64,000 nt of DNA from UBA961 sp014191195 (lineage in GTDB: Bacteria; Bacteroidota; Ignavibacteria; Kapaibacteriales; UBA961), in NCBI GenBank assembly GCA_964204605.1, contig OZ123195.1, positions 496,001 to 560,000 on the forward strand, given 5' to 3'. A model generated the notes under the pieces. It was not told where the DNA came from and did not search any database. It was given only the letters and a program-made list of their open reading frames with translations. Below, piece after piece: positions 26,966 through 35,475 of this stretch. The stretch's first letter is position 1; each line of letters opens with the position of its first letter. The translations under genes and the position numbers were made by a program.

Positions 26966-27732
26966 CGATAAGCTGCTTTGGCAATTTCGATAAAGCTTTC
27001 TGCTTTTAAAGATGCGCCCCCTACTAATGCTCCATTGATATCTTTTTTAGAGAAAAACTCTTTGGCATTTGCCTCATTTACGCTTCCACCATATAAAAGT
27101 GGAATATTTAGGTAGAATTCGGGAAAATACTCTTTTAATAATGTTCGTATATAGATGTGTACTTCCTCTGCTTGTTCTGGCTTAGCTGCTATCCCTGTTC
27201 CTATCGCCCAAATAGGTTCATATGCAAAAATTATAGCATGAGCAAATTCATGGTGCACAATGATTTCATTCGAGCAAATAGCATGTATTTGAGACTTAAT
27301 TAATGCCAATGTTTGGCCTTCATCTCTTTGTTGTAAGGATTCACCTATACAAACAATAGGAATAATTCCTGCATCTAATGCTTGAATACACTTTTTTACT
27401 ATTGTATCATTTGTCTCATTAAAAATGGTGCGTCTTTCTGAATGACCAATAATAATATATTCTACATCCAAATCTCTTAACATTTGTGCTGATATTTCGC
27501 CAGTAAATGCCCCATAAGATTCTGAAGAACAGTTTTGAGCACCAATCCTTAATGGTGATTTAAGATGCCTAATTAACTCAGAGCATATTACTAAATGAGT
27601 AAAAGGAGGGCAAATCAATAAATCCACAGATATATCTAAAGATTTCATGTGAAGACATATTTTATCAACTATTCTAAGTCCCTCGCTTGGAATAGTATTC
27701 ATCTTCCAATTACCAACAATCAAAAAATTCAT
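26962..27732 (-). CDS. tpiA: Triosephosphate isomerase
   Basis: The protein has 256 residues. Catalytic residues are present: K in N-W-K-M-N (~11), H in I-I-G-H-S-E-R-R (~97) and E in Y-E-P-I-W-A-I-G-T-G (~170), plus the phosphate loop L-Y-G-G-S-V. It catalyses DHAP to glyceraldehyde-3-phosphate in glycolysis and gluconeogenesis. paaC lies 17 bases upstream in the same direction, so the two may be co-transcribed. Confidence 0.98.
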   Translation of the reverse strand: MNFLIVGNWKMNTIPSEGLRIVDKICLHMKSLDISVDLLICPPFTHLVICSELIRHLKSPLRIGAQNCSSESYGAFTGEISAQMLRDLDVEYIIIGHSERRTIFNETNDTIVKKCIQALDAGIIPIVCIGESLQQRDEGQTLALIKSQIHAICSNEIIVHHEFAHAIIFAYEPIWAIGTGIAAKPEQAEEVHIYIRTLLKEYFPEFYLNIPLLYGGSVNEANAKEFFSKKDINGALVGGASLKAESFIEIAKAAYR

Positions 27733-27749
27733 AGGATATTTCTAGTTTT

Positions 27750-28517
27750 TTACCAGGTTGCTGATGGATCAATACTAAACACTTCGGTCATTTCTTTCAA
27801 TAAAGGATCTAAGTATTCTGAATGATCTCCAGTTCTTCCGCCATATATTGGTGTAATAACATTAGGAATGATAAGATTTGCTTGAGTTAACACTGTTGTT
27901 ATTCTTTCTATCCAATCATTTTTAATTGATTGTTCGCCAGTATAAATTCCAGAAGATATTAATAGTGCATCAGATGCAATGTCCTCAAACATACCTAATG
28001 CTAAAGGATATATAAGATTAAGTGTTGTTTGCATTCTTTCATGGCTTTCTTCATTTCCTTTAGCTCCTAAATGAACCATCCACGTATTGGCATGAAATAC
28101 ATGATATTTGATTTCACCAATAATCTTTTTTGAAAGTTTTGCAAGAGGCTCATAAGTGCTTGATGTTAAGGAAGTAAATCGAATCAACTCTGCAGTATCA
28201 TAAAGAAAATGTCTTAATAAACTGAAGTCATAACCCCCAATTGGATATTCCACAAATTGACAACAGGTAAAGTCTTTTGTATGTCTAGTAAATGCAATAG
28301 TGTCGGGCTCTTTCTCACCCAAATTATTCAATAAAGTATATAATGACAGAGCATGCCCTAATTTGTCTTGAGCTATCGAAGAAAAAGCAATGTCTTCTTC
28401 TAAAATAGGCCCTAAACCTGTCCATTCAGAATTTCGATGAGCAATTATTAATGAATCATCGGCCATTCTATACAATAAAGATTTTAGTGCCTGTAGGGTT
28501 GCAGAATCATAATTCAT
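27750..28517 (-). CDS. paaC: Phenylacetyl-CoA epoxidase subunit C homologue (orphan)
   Basis: This 255-residue ferritin-like helical protein matches PaaC. It has L-Y-R-M-A-D-D-S-L-I-I-A-H-R-x-S-E-W-x-G-x-G-P-x-L-E-E-D-I-A at the N-terminus and Q-F-V-E-Y-P-I-G-G-Y-D-F in the middle. PaaC is the structural, non-catalytic partner of PaaA in the PaaABCDE monooxygenase that epoxidises phenylacetyl-CoA. None of the partner genes is beside it; tpiA is. Either the rest of the cluster is elsewhere, as in some related lineages with scattered paa genes, or this copy has another role. Confidence 0.85.
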   Translation of the reverse strand: MNYDSATLQALKSLLYRMADDSLIIAHRNSEWTGLGPILEEDIAFSSIAQDKLGHALSLYTLLNNLGEKEPDTIAFTRHTKDFTCCQFVEYPIGGYDFSLLRHFLYDTAELIRFTSLTSSTYEPLAKLSKKIIGEIKYHVFHANTWMVHLGAKGNEESHERMQTTLNLIYPLALGMFEDIASDALLISSGIYTGEQSIKNDWIERITTVLTQANLIIPNVITPIYGGRTGDHSEYLDPLLKEMTEVFSIDPSATW

Positions 28518-28663
28518 GTTTTATGTCTTAATAAATGTAAATCAATTTACAAAAATACATGCTTGTTTTTATCTTTCAACTACATTCATAAAAAGATTCA
28601 TTGCACGAAATATGCAATGGTTTTTCTATTTTGAGAACCATATTAGTAATTGAGCAAAATATC

Positions 28664-29539
28664 ATGAAAAAAATCTTTATATCTATCATTTTTGGTACAT
28701 TCATATTCTTCACTATAGATCAATCTTTAGTTAAGAGTGATATTGTTGATATTACAAGTTTCGGAGCTCCTCCTTCATCTACTGGTGCCCCAGGAGAATC
28801 TACTTGCGCACAAAGTGGATGCCATGATGATTCCCAAATTGGTGACAAATCGAAGGCAGAGCTACTGTTTGACAATTCTTCAATTTCTTCATATTCACCT
28901 GATCAAATCTATCCGATTTCATTGCATGTACAAGATCCATCAATAAATAGATTTGGGTTTCAGCTTGTAGCATTGGATGATAATGGAGATCAATGTGGAT
29001 CATTTATTATTTCAGATTCAGAACATACCCAGATATTATTTAATGAATTGGAAATTAAAGACAGAGAATATGTAACCTATAAACATGCTGGAACTTACCC
29101 AAAAATCCCTGGATCTCATTCATGGAATATGAAGTGGAAAGCTCCTTCTAAAGGTACAGGAAAAGTTCATTTTTATTTTGCAACCGTTTCTGCCAATAAT
29201 GATAATTCTGATAAAGGAGATAAGGTATTTCTTCATTCTATGTCATTAAAAGAGCAAATTCAAACTGGTTGTCAAGATTTATGCAAAAAGCTTGGGGATA
29301 ATCAAATAAATGCTTTTGTTAAAAACAATCAATTAATTATACAGAATGATAATCCTTCAATTCCTATCCTTTCTACTGCAATATTTTCAATTAATGGTTC
29401 ATCGATCATGAATCAAATGGTTTCTTCAGATATAAATTCAGAAATTATTGTGCCTTTGCATGAATTTCAAAAAGGATTATATATTCTAAGATGTACTACA
29501 AGTGCATCAATTAATGCTCATACTTTTCTCATCCAATAA
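28664..29539 (+). CDS. Secreted Reeler/choice-of-anchor-type protein with CX4CH motif
   Basis: The start is ATG 28664 (MKKIF), not the upstream in-frame ATG at 28601, because a signal peptide begins there. After the S-T-G-A-P-G-E-S-T-C-A-Q-S-G-C-H stretch (residues ~37-52) comes a ~130-residue beta domain, with G-F-Q-L-V-A-L-D and W-x-M-K-W-K-A-P-S-K-G-T-G, like Reeler or choice-of-anchor domains. It ends in a type A sorting-like tail (G-L-Y-I-L-R-C). The cysteines and histidine form CX4CH, a rarer heme c attachment spacing. A paralogue follows 12 bases downstream. A redox or c-type cytochrome role on the cell surface is inferred. Confidence 0.7.
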   Translation: MKKIFISIIFGTFIFFTIDQSLVKSDIVDITSFGAPPSSTGAPGESTCAQSGCHDDSQIGDKSKAELLFDNSSISSYSPDQIYPISLHVQDPSINRFGFQLVALDDNGDQCGSFIISDSEHTQILFNELEIKDREYVTYKHAGTYPKIPGSHSWNMKWKAPSKGTGKVHFYFATVSANNDNSDKGDKVFLHSMSLKEQIQTGCQDLCKKLGDNQINAFVKNNQLIIQNDNPSIPILSTAIFSINGSSIMNQMVSSDINSEIIVPLHEFQKGLYILRCTTSASINAHTFLIQ

Positions 29540-29551
29540 TTAGTAATATTC

Positions 29552-30460
29552 ATGAAAAAATATAGTGTTTATACCCTTATCGTAAGTCTTTGCTCTATCT
29601 TGATGTATGGTATGATTAATGGCGCAATTGATAAGGATGAAATGTCTTTAAAATCAACAGGTGCACATGAAAGTTCAACGGGTGCACCAGGCGAAAAAAC
29701 TTGTTCTCAATATGGATGCCATGATCAGTCATTTGTTCAGCAAGATGATACAACAAATACATTTCAGTTTGGCGAAAAATCTAATTCATTGTATTCTGAT
29801 GATACAGTTGGAATTAAACTTACTGTAAGAAAAGCTGGAATCACGAAATTTGGATTTCAAATTGTATGCTTAGATAGCATGAATCAAAATGCAGGTGCAT
29901 TTGTCATTTATGATGGTGAGAGGATACAATCACAAAAAGCAGATGATTTTATCACTACTGCTAAAGGAAGAAGATATTTAACTCATACCTATAAGGGAAA
30001 TAAAGCGATTATTCCTGGAGAAATAGAGTGGACATTTTCATGGATACCTCCTCAAAATGGTTATAAAGGGAAAGTTACTTTTTATATGATGTCAAATTGC
30101 TCTAATAATGATCAAACAAGTTCTGGAGATGAGTTTTACTTTTCTAAATTTAGCGCCAATTATCAGCAGATATCTTCAGTGCAAGAACAGATATTATATC
30201 CAGTAAATACCATTTCGGTTTTACATAATAGAAATTCTCAATCATTTGAAACTGTATTACCAATACACGATGACATTCGAGATATCTATTGTTTTGATCT
30301 TGTTGGTAATACATATCAGTTACAATGTCAGGAAAAATCATTGGATGGATTTTGTCAATTATCTATGCCAATACAGAAACAAATCATTCCTGGCTTTTAT
30401 GGAATAAGGGTTGTATTGAATAATGGCGCTGTATATACTGGAACAAGTATTGTTTATTAA
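29552..30460 (+). CDS. Paralogue of the upstream secreted Reeler-like CX4CH protein
   Basis: The 302-residue protein has the same layout as its neighbour. A signal peptide (1-25) is followed by S-T-G-A-P-G-E-K-T-C-S-Q-Y-G-C-H with the CX4CH spacing, then the Reeler-like beta domain (G-F-Q-I-V-C-L-D, W-T-F-S-W-I-P-P-Q-N-G). The C-terminal region is more diverged but still ends in G-F-Y-G-I-R-V-V-L. The pair arose by tandem duplication; keeping the CX4CH motif in both copies while the rest drifted implies that it is functional. Confidence 0.7.
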   Translation: MKKYSVYTLIVSLCSILMYGMINGAIDKDEMSLKSTGAHESSTGAPGEKTCSQYGCHDQSFVQQDDTTNTFQFGEKSNSLYSDDTVGIKLTVRKAGITKFGFQIVCLDSMNQNAGAFVIYDGERIQSQKADDFITTAKGRRYLTHTYKGNKAIIPGEIEWTFSWIPPQNGYKGKVTFYMMSNCSNNDQTSSGDEFYFSKFSANYQQISSVQEQILYPVNTISVLHNRNSQSFETVLPIHDDIRDIYCFDLVGNTYQLQCQEKSLDGFCQLSMPIQKQIIPGFYGIRVVLNNGAVYTGTSIVY

Positions 30461-30538
30461 TCGTATGATCGATATCTTGTAAGGAAATACATTTATTAAT
30501 GTCATTGTTACAAGTAAAACAATATGATATAAGCGTAT

Positions 30539-30901
30539 ATGGAACATTCTGAAGATACATATTCAATAAAAGAAATAGCTAATTTAATAGATGAAGAACA
30601 ACATGTAATTAGATATTGGGAAAGAGAATTTAGTCAATTACACCCCAAAAAAAATATTTCTGGCAACAGAATCTATAGCAAAAAAGATCTTACATTATTA
30701 CAATATCTTAAGACGCTAATACGTGGAGAGCGCTTAACTATATTAGAAACTAAAACAAGATTAGCCACCTTAAGCTTTGATAATGATAATCTAACTTATG
30801 ATGATGGTTCAGCACAAGACTTATCTAAAGAATCAATTGAAAATCAACTTTCAACAATCATAACAGAGCTAAACGGTATTATTAATACATTGCGATCATA
30901 A
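30539..30901 (+). CDS. MerR-family transcriptional regulator
   Basis: The 120-residue protein has a winged-helix DNA-binding domain (residues 8-75: Y-S-I-K-E-I-A-N-L-I, V-I-R-Y-W-E-R-E-F, R-I-Y-S-K-K-D-L). The short C-terminal helix lacks effector-binding cysteines. It belongs to the group of small MerR proteins with the R-Y-W-E-x-E-F motif common in Bacteroidota, whose inducer is unknown. It stands alone after the Reeler-like pair. Confidence 0.85.
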   Translation: MEHSEDTYSIKEIANLIDEEQHVIRYWEREFSQLHPKKNISGNRIYSKKDLTLLQYLKTLIRGERLTILETKTRLATLSFDNDNLTYDDGSAQDLSKESIENQLSTIITELNGIINTLRS

Positions 30902-30937
30902 TATTAATAGGGTAAACAGTTTTATTATTATGTCATT

Positions 30938-30945
30938 TATCTTTG
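30938..30945 (+). promoter_or_regulatory. Candidate -7 element upstream of WD40 gene
   Basis: TATCTTTG fits TAnnTTTG and lies 57 bases before the start codon at 31002; no clear TTG is seen at -33. Confidence 0.4.
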
Positions 30946-31001
30946 TTTACAGATATTCATAAAATTTATTCACTATTACACCATGTAAAAAGAGGTTTTT
31001 C

Positions 31002-32006
31002 ATGCAACAAAGTTTGTGGAAGATATTCTTTGTCTTTATGCTTTCTCTATTTAATATAGGGAACATGATAGCACAACAAAGAGTATATGAGATGAAAGTC
31101 ATTGGGAAACATGACGATGAAGTATTGGGAGTTTTTGTTAATGGGAATGATTCCAAGTTTGCAACTTGTAGTGTAGATGAAACCATCAAGATTTGGTCTA
31201 TACCTGATGGTAAAGAATTATTAACAATTAAAGGACATCTAGGTCAAGTTAATAATATATCTTTTTCTGGTGATGATAAATCTATTGCAAGTGCAAGTAG
31301 TGATAGAACAGTTAGAGTATGGGATGTAGAAACAGGAAAACAGAAATACTTATTAGCAGGTCATACCGCAGAAGTAATTGGTGTTTATTATAGTCCTAAT
31401 AGTGATTTATTAGCCAGTACAAGCTTTGATGAAACCGTAAAACTTTGGGATACAAAACTTCAAAGTGAGGTTAAGACTCTTCGCGGGCATACAGAAAAAA
31501 CAAATGATGTTGCCTATAGTTATGATGGAAAATTTATTGCTTCTTGCAGTGATGACAAAACAATTAAAATTTGGAGTACAGATATTACCAGCAAAGAGGC
31601 TCTTTTAACTCTTACTGGACATGACACACAAGTATTAACAGTTTTGTTTAGTTTCGATTCTAAAAGAATGGCCTCTGCTGATGAACATGGCATTGTTAAA
31701 ATTTGGGATATGCCTTCAGGAAATTTGTTAAGAACTATCAATGCTCATAGTGAGATCGTACAAAGTGTATCTTTTGCAGCAGATAATAAAACAATTGTAA
31801 CAGCAAGTTTAGATAAATTTGTTAAACTTTGGGATATTAATACAGGCGCAAATATTATGTCTATGGATATTGGAACAGATATCTGGGGCGTTGATTTAAT
31901 CAGTAATGCTGAACAAATTTTTGTTGGATGTGCCGATGGTACAGTGCGTGTTCTTAATGAAGTAAAACCTGCTGTAAAAGGAAAAGCTAAAGGAGGAAAA
32001 AAATGA
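31002..32006 (+). CDS. Exported seven-bladed WD40 propeller protein
   Basis: The protein has 334 residues with a signal peptide at 1-24. Seven WD40 repeats follow (I-K-I-W, V-R-V-W-D, V-K-L-W-D, I-K-I-W, V-K-I-W-D, V-K-L-W-D, V-R-V-L), preceded by G-H dipeptides; they are enough to close one propeller. The C-terminus is Lys/Gly-rich. The stop codon overlaps an ATG (ATGA at 32003), with AGGAGG ideally placed before it, so the downstream OmpA-like gene was built to be translationally coupled. A scaffold role in the periplasm or at the outer membrane is inferred. Confidence 0.85.
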   Translation: MQQSLWKIFFVFMLSLFNIGNMIAQQRVYEMKVIGKHDDEVLGVFVNGNDSKFATCSVDETIKIWSIPDGKELLTIKGHLGQVNNISFSGDDKSIASASSDRTVRVWDVETGKQKYLLAGHTAEVIGVYYSPNSDLLASTSFDETVKLWDTKLQSEVKTLRGHTEKTNDVAYSYDGKFIASCSDDKTIKIWSTDITSKEALLTLTGHDTQVLTVLFSFDSKRMASADEHGIVKIWDMPSGNLLRTINAHSEIVQSVSFAADNKTIVTASLDKFVKLWDINTGANIMSMDIGTDIWGVDLISNAEQIFVGCADGTVRVLNEVKPAVKGKAKGGKK

Positions 32007-32021
32007 GAATCAATATATAGT

Positions 32022-32702
32022 ATGATTACTGGGTTATGTATAATCAGTTCTTCATTATGTGCTCAAGAGGCTATTATGAGTGTAACAGGAACTGTTATCG
32101 ACCAAACAAATAGAAATTTTACATCTGTAATGGTTTCTTTTTATGATGAAAACAATAAAAAGGCTGGATCTTCTAAAAGTAATTCTACAACAGGATATTA
32201 TTTTGTTACTGGGCTAAAGCAAGGTAAAAAATATAAAATACAATTAGAGTCACCCGATTATTTTAAAGATGAAATGGAAATAAGTCTTCCTAAAACAAAT
32301 AAGTATGCTGAAATATCTCGTGACTTTACGGTAAAACCACTTGCCAAAGGAACAAAAATTTTGCTTGATGTTCCTCCTTTTGAACTAAAAAAATCAAAAT
32401 TAAGGGTAGGTGCTGAAGATTATTTAGCAGATATTCAGAAAATGATGAGGCTAAATCCAGGTGTTTCCATAGAAATTCAATCGTATCCAGATATGGCTTC
32501 AGAACCAGAATTTATGCAAACATTTACTGATGAAAGAGCAAATGCAATTAAAGCTTTTTTAGTAGAAAAAGGTGTAAAAGATACTCGTATTTTTCCTAAA
32601 GGTTCTAATGCTATAGATTCTGTAAATCCACCTCCAATGCATAAAACTGCAAAAGGAAAACGATATATAGGCACAACTTATATTGTAATAGTGAAAGCAT
32701 AA
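32022..32702 (+). CDS. OmpA-like outer-membrane protein, apparent frameshift at its 5' end
   Basis: The 226-residue frame has a carboxypeptidase-regulatory-like beta domain (~20-110: S-V-T-G-T-V-I-D) and a degenerate OmpA-like domain (~115-226: F-T-D-E-R-A-N-A-I-K-A-F-L-V-E-K-G-V). The visible start has no ribosome site and a signal peptide without basic residues. Just upstream, ATG 32003 has an excellent AGGAGG and encodes M-R-I-N-I before a TAG. One more TA in the ATATATA stretch (32012-32018) would join the two frames into a normal signal peptide. See the finding on slippage. Confidence 0.75.
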   Translation: MITGLCIISSSLCAQEAIMSVTGTVIDQTNRNFTSVMVSFYDENNKKAGSSKSNSTTGYYFVTGLKQGKKYKIQLESPDYFKDEMEISLPKTNKYAEISRDFTVKPLAKGTKILLDVPPFELKKSKLRVGAEDYLADIQKMMRLNPGVSIEIQSYPDMASEPEFMQTFTDERANAIKAFLVEKGVKDTRIFPKGSNAIDSVNPPPMHKTAKGKRYIGTTYIVIVKA

Positions 32703-32751
32703 ACATGAAATAATTGAGTATTGAGATATTATAATTTATGCATATTTTTGG

Positions 32752-32790
32752 GCGTTCAAAGTTTTTTTGAACGCCTTTATTTTTTATTTG
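32752..32790 (+). terminator. Rho-independent terminator after the WD40/OmpA-like pair
   Basis: GGCGTTCAAA (32752-32761) pairs with TTTGAACGCC (32767-32776), a perfect 10-bp stem, followed by TTTATTTTTTATTT. It ends only a few bases before the next start codon. Confidence 0.9.
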
Positions 32791-32792
32791 AT

Positions 32793-34370
32793 ATGTCATT
32801 TGAACAAAATTCGAGAAGAGATTTTTTAAAAATCTTAATTGGTGCAACAGGTGCTTCTTTTGTTACATTGCCTTTAGGATGTTCACAAAAGGAAGCGTCG
32901 AAAGCTATGCAGCGATTAACTCCTTCTTCTGTATCGACATTACTAAAAAGACAAACTTTTGAATCTGCTCATAGATATATCAGAAATACTCAATCATTAC
33001 CGCAACACTCCAAAGAAATTAATCATACATGTGATGTGCTTATCATTGGATCAGGGCCTTCAGGATTAGCAGCCGCATATTCTTTACAAAAAAAAGGGTA
33101 TTCGGTACTAATAGTAGAAAATGAGAGCCAATCTGGTGGTACAGGAATTAAAGGTTCTTGGAATGGTATTAGCTATCCCTATGGTTCTGTGTATTTTGTT
33201 ACTAATGAAGGACACATCAAGGAATTTATAGAAGCAGCTAATGTTCAGCCAATTATTGCTCCGGAAGATGCTGTATTATGTAATAATGTGTTATATCCAG
33301 ATATTTGGTCTGATTCTACTATATCAACATTGCCAATCAATCAGCAAGATAAAGATGGAATGAAACAATTTCGTGATTATTTACTTATCGATTCTCATAT
33401 TCCTTCTTATCCACTAGAAGATAAGCTGTCTCCTGAGTTTTTAGCTTTGGATAAGCAGAGTGGACGAGATTTTTTAAGACAGTTTCATTCTCCATTTACA
33501 GAAACACTGCTTAATCTTTATAGTAAGTCTTCTATGGGTGCTGGAATAGATGATACAAATGCTTATTGTCTGTTAAATTTTTATAGAAGTGAATTAGGAA
33601 AGAACTTTGGTGCTATAAGATTTACTTTTCCTGGTGGCATGAATGAGTTATATACAGGTATCACACAAACTATCGGTTCAAATACATTTCTATATAATCA
33701 CTTAGCAATCGAGAGTAAAAATGTTCAACATGGAACCGAAACTATCTGTATCACTCATGATGATCACATTGTAAGGATACAATCTGCTTATACGATTATG
33801 GCAATTAATAAATTAACAGCTTCAAGAATTTGTAAAGATTTAACTACTCAACAAATTAGTGCGATGCAGACAATTCAATATCCTCCATATATCACTATTC
33901 ATCTACATTCTGATAAACAATTATTTCCAGAACAGTATATGGATATTTGGACAGTAGATACAGGTGATTTTTGTACAGATATTATTTGCTCTAATGCTAT
34001 GCAAAGAAAGCCAAATGCAAATACATCATTTGTATATTCTTTGTATGGAGCATTACCTCTTAATAAAAGATCAATGTTACTAGATGATGTGCTGATGGCT
34101 GAACATGCTTATGACATTGTTTCTAAGCTTGCAAAAACATTAAAGAATGGAATGATGGAACATGTTCATGAGATTGAATGCTTTGCTTGGGGGCATAGCG
34201 TAGCGATACCATCTATAGGAAGTCATTCAGGTATTGCCCAATTATCTAGAAAAAATATTGGAAATATTTTCTTTGCTGCCTCTGATAATGATAATACATC
34301 AAGTTTTGAAAATGCAGTTTATTATGGGTTTAATGCTGCTGAAATTATTGGTAATAAATTAAGAAGCTGA
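32793..34370 (+). CDS. Tat-exported FAD/NAD(P)-binding oxidoreductase lipoprotein
   Basis: I place the start at ATG 32793 (525 residues). The N-terminus then has the twin-arginine motif S-R-R-D-F-L-K and, after a hydrophobic stretch, a lipobox-like L-G-C-S. The earlier in-frame ATG at 32721 would lie upstream of the terminator. The Rossmann motif D-V-L-I-I-G-S-G-P-S-G-L-A-A-A-Y, then V-E-N (~95-125), and G-G-T-G mark an amine-oxidase/phytoene-desaturase-like flavoprotein. The C-terminal FAD motif is I-F-F-A-A-S-D. Folded export with bound FAD fits Tat. The substrate is unknown. Confidence 0.8.
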   Translation: MSFEQNSRRDFLKILIGATGASFVTLPLGCSQKEASKAMQRLTPSSVSTLLKRQTFESAHRYIRNTQSLPQHSKEINHTCDVLIIGSGPSGLAAAYSLQKKGYSVLIVENESQSGGTGIKGSWNGISYPYGSVYFVTNEGHIKEFIEAANVQPIIAPEDAVLCNNVLYPDIWSDSTISTLPINQQDKDGMKQFRDYLLIDSHIPSYPLEDKLSPEFLALDKQSGRDFLRQFHSPFTETLLNLYSKSSMGAGIDDTNAYCLLNFYRSELGKNFGAIRFTFPGGMNELYTGITQTIGSNTFLYNHLAIESKNVQHGTETICITHDDHIVRIQSAYTIMAINKLTASRICKDLTTQQISAMQTIQYPPYITIHLHSDKQLFPEQYMDIWTVDTGDFCTDIICSNAMQRKPNANTSFVYSLYGALPLNKRSMLLDDVLMAEHAYDIVSKLAKTLKNGMMEHVHEIECFAWGHSVAIPSIGSHSGIAQLSRKNIGNIFFAASDNDNTSSFENAVYYGFNAAEIIGNKLRS

Positions 34371-34403
34371 TTGTAGTTTGTTTACATGTTTAATGGGGGA
34401 TAG

Positions 34404-35474
34404 ATGTTTCCAGGGGAATGGGATATCATTGATATAATAGTTCTTTCTTCATATTTTAAATGTAATAGTAGTACCATTAGAAAAATCGTCAATACATTTG
34501 AAAATCTTCATGTGTATTGTTTGCAATCAATCTCTATTAATCAACATAGTATTGTTCCTAAAGTTCAATACTCAATTAATGAAATAAGAGATAAAGCATC
34601 AGAATTTCTTCATCTTCACAATAAAAATGGAATTTCCATACTAACATTATATTGTGATGAATATCCGCTATTACTAAAAGAAATAGCATATCCACCAGTA
34701 CTTTTATATGTAAAAGGAACTATATGTTATGAATTAGCAATAGCTATTGTTGGAACCAGAAAGCATACTGTATATGGATCAGAAATAACCAAACAATTTA
34801 CCGAAGTTCTTGTTCATCATGGGATTACAATTGTAAGTGGTCTTGCTAATGGTATAGATAGTATTGCCCATAAAACGACATTACAATGTAAAGGAATTAC
34901 ATGTGCTATAATAGCAAGTGGAATTGATAGTATTTCTCCATTTTACAGCAATGTCTTAGCACATTCTATTATCGACAATGGTGGAGCACTTATCAGTGAA
35001 TATCCTTTAGGTACAAAAGCCATGCCGGCATATTTTCCACAAAGGAATAGACTAATTAGTGGTATATCAAAAGCGGTTATAATAGTAGAAAGTGCAAGAA
35101 AGGGAGGTTCTATGATAACTTGTCAATTTGCATTTGACCAAAATCGTGAAATTTATGCTATTCCAGGATCTCTTAAATCTTCAAAAAGTGATGGACCAAA
35201 TATGCTTATTAAACAAAACAAAGCGGCATTAGCAATGAGTCCAGAAGATATTTTAAAAGATTTTAATATTAAAACAGAAATTAAACAGCAAAGAATTCCT
35301 ATCTTTAATGAAGAAATATTGATACTTACTCTTTTATCTGATTCACCAAAACAGATAGATGAATTAAGCTCTTCTTTGCACATGAATTCAAGTACTATAC
35401 TTGCATATTTATTATCATTAGAATTTAATGGATATATAAAGCAATTGCCTGGTAAATATTTTATGAAGCTATAA
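34404..35474 (+). CDS. dprA: DNA-processing protein DprA
   Basis: DprA (356 residues) loads RecA on incoming single-stranded DNA during natural transformation. The Rossmann-like core has V-G-T-R-K-H, S-G-L-A-N-G-I-D-S-I-A-H, P-x-Y-F-P-Q-R-N-R-L-I-S-G and the E-I-Y-A-I-P-G motif. A C-terminal winged-helix (~300-356) is present. The N-terminal SAM-like part is diverged. Together with the Bacteroidota background it suggests competence, but no com genes are in view. fni starts 1 base after its stop. Confidence 0.92.
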   Translation: MFPGEWDIIDIIVLSSYFKCNSSTIRKIVNTFENLHVYCLQSISINQHSIVPKVQYSINEIRDKASEFLHLHNKNGISILTLYCDEYPLLLKEIAYPPVLLYVKGTICYELAIAIVGTRKHTVYGSEITKQFTEVLVHHGITIVSGLANGIDSIAHKTTLQCKGITCAIIASGIDSISPFYSNVLAHSIIDNGGALISEYPLGTKAMPAYFPQRNRLISGISKAVIIVESARKGGSMITCQFAFDQNREIYAIPGSLKSSKSDGPNMLIKQNKAALAMSPEDILKDFNIKTEIKQQRIPIFNEEILILTLLSDSPKQIDELSSSLHMNSSTILAYLLSLEFNGYIKQLPGKYFMKL

Positions 35475-35475
35475 T

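Noticed and set aside
32721..32792. N-terminal extension of the Tat flavoprotein
   Set aside because: It would lie across the terminator and lacks any signal-peptide sense; the twin-arginine sequence starts at 32793.
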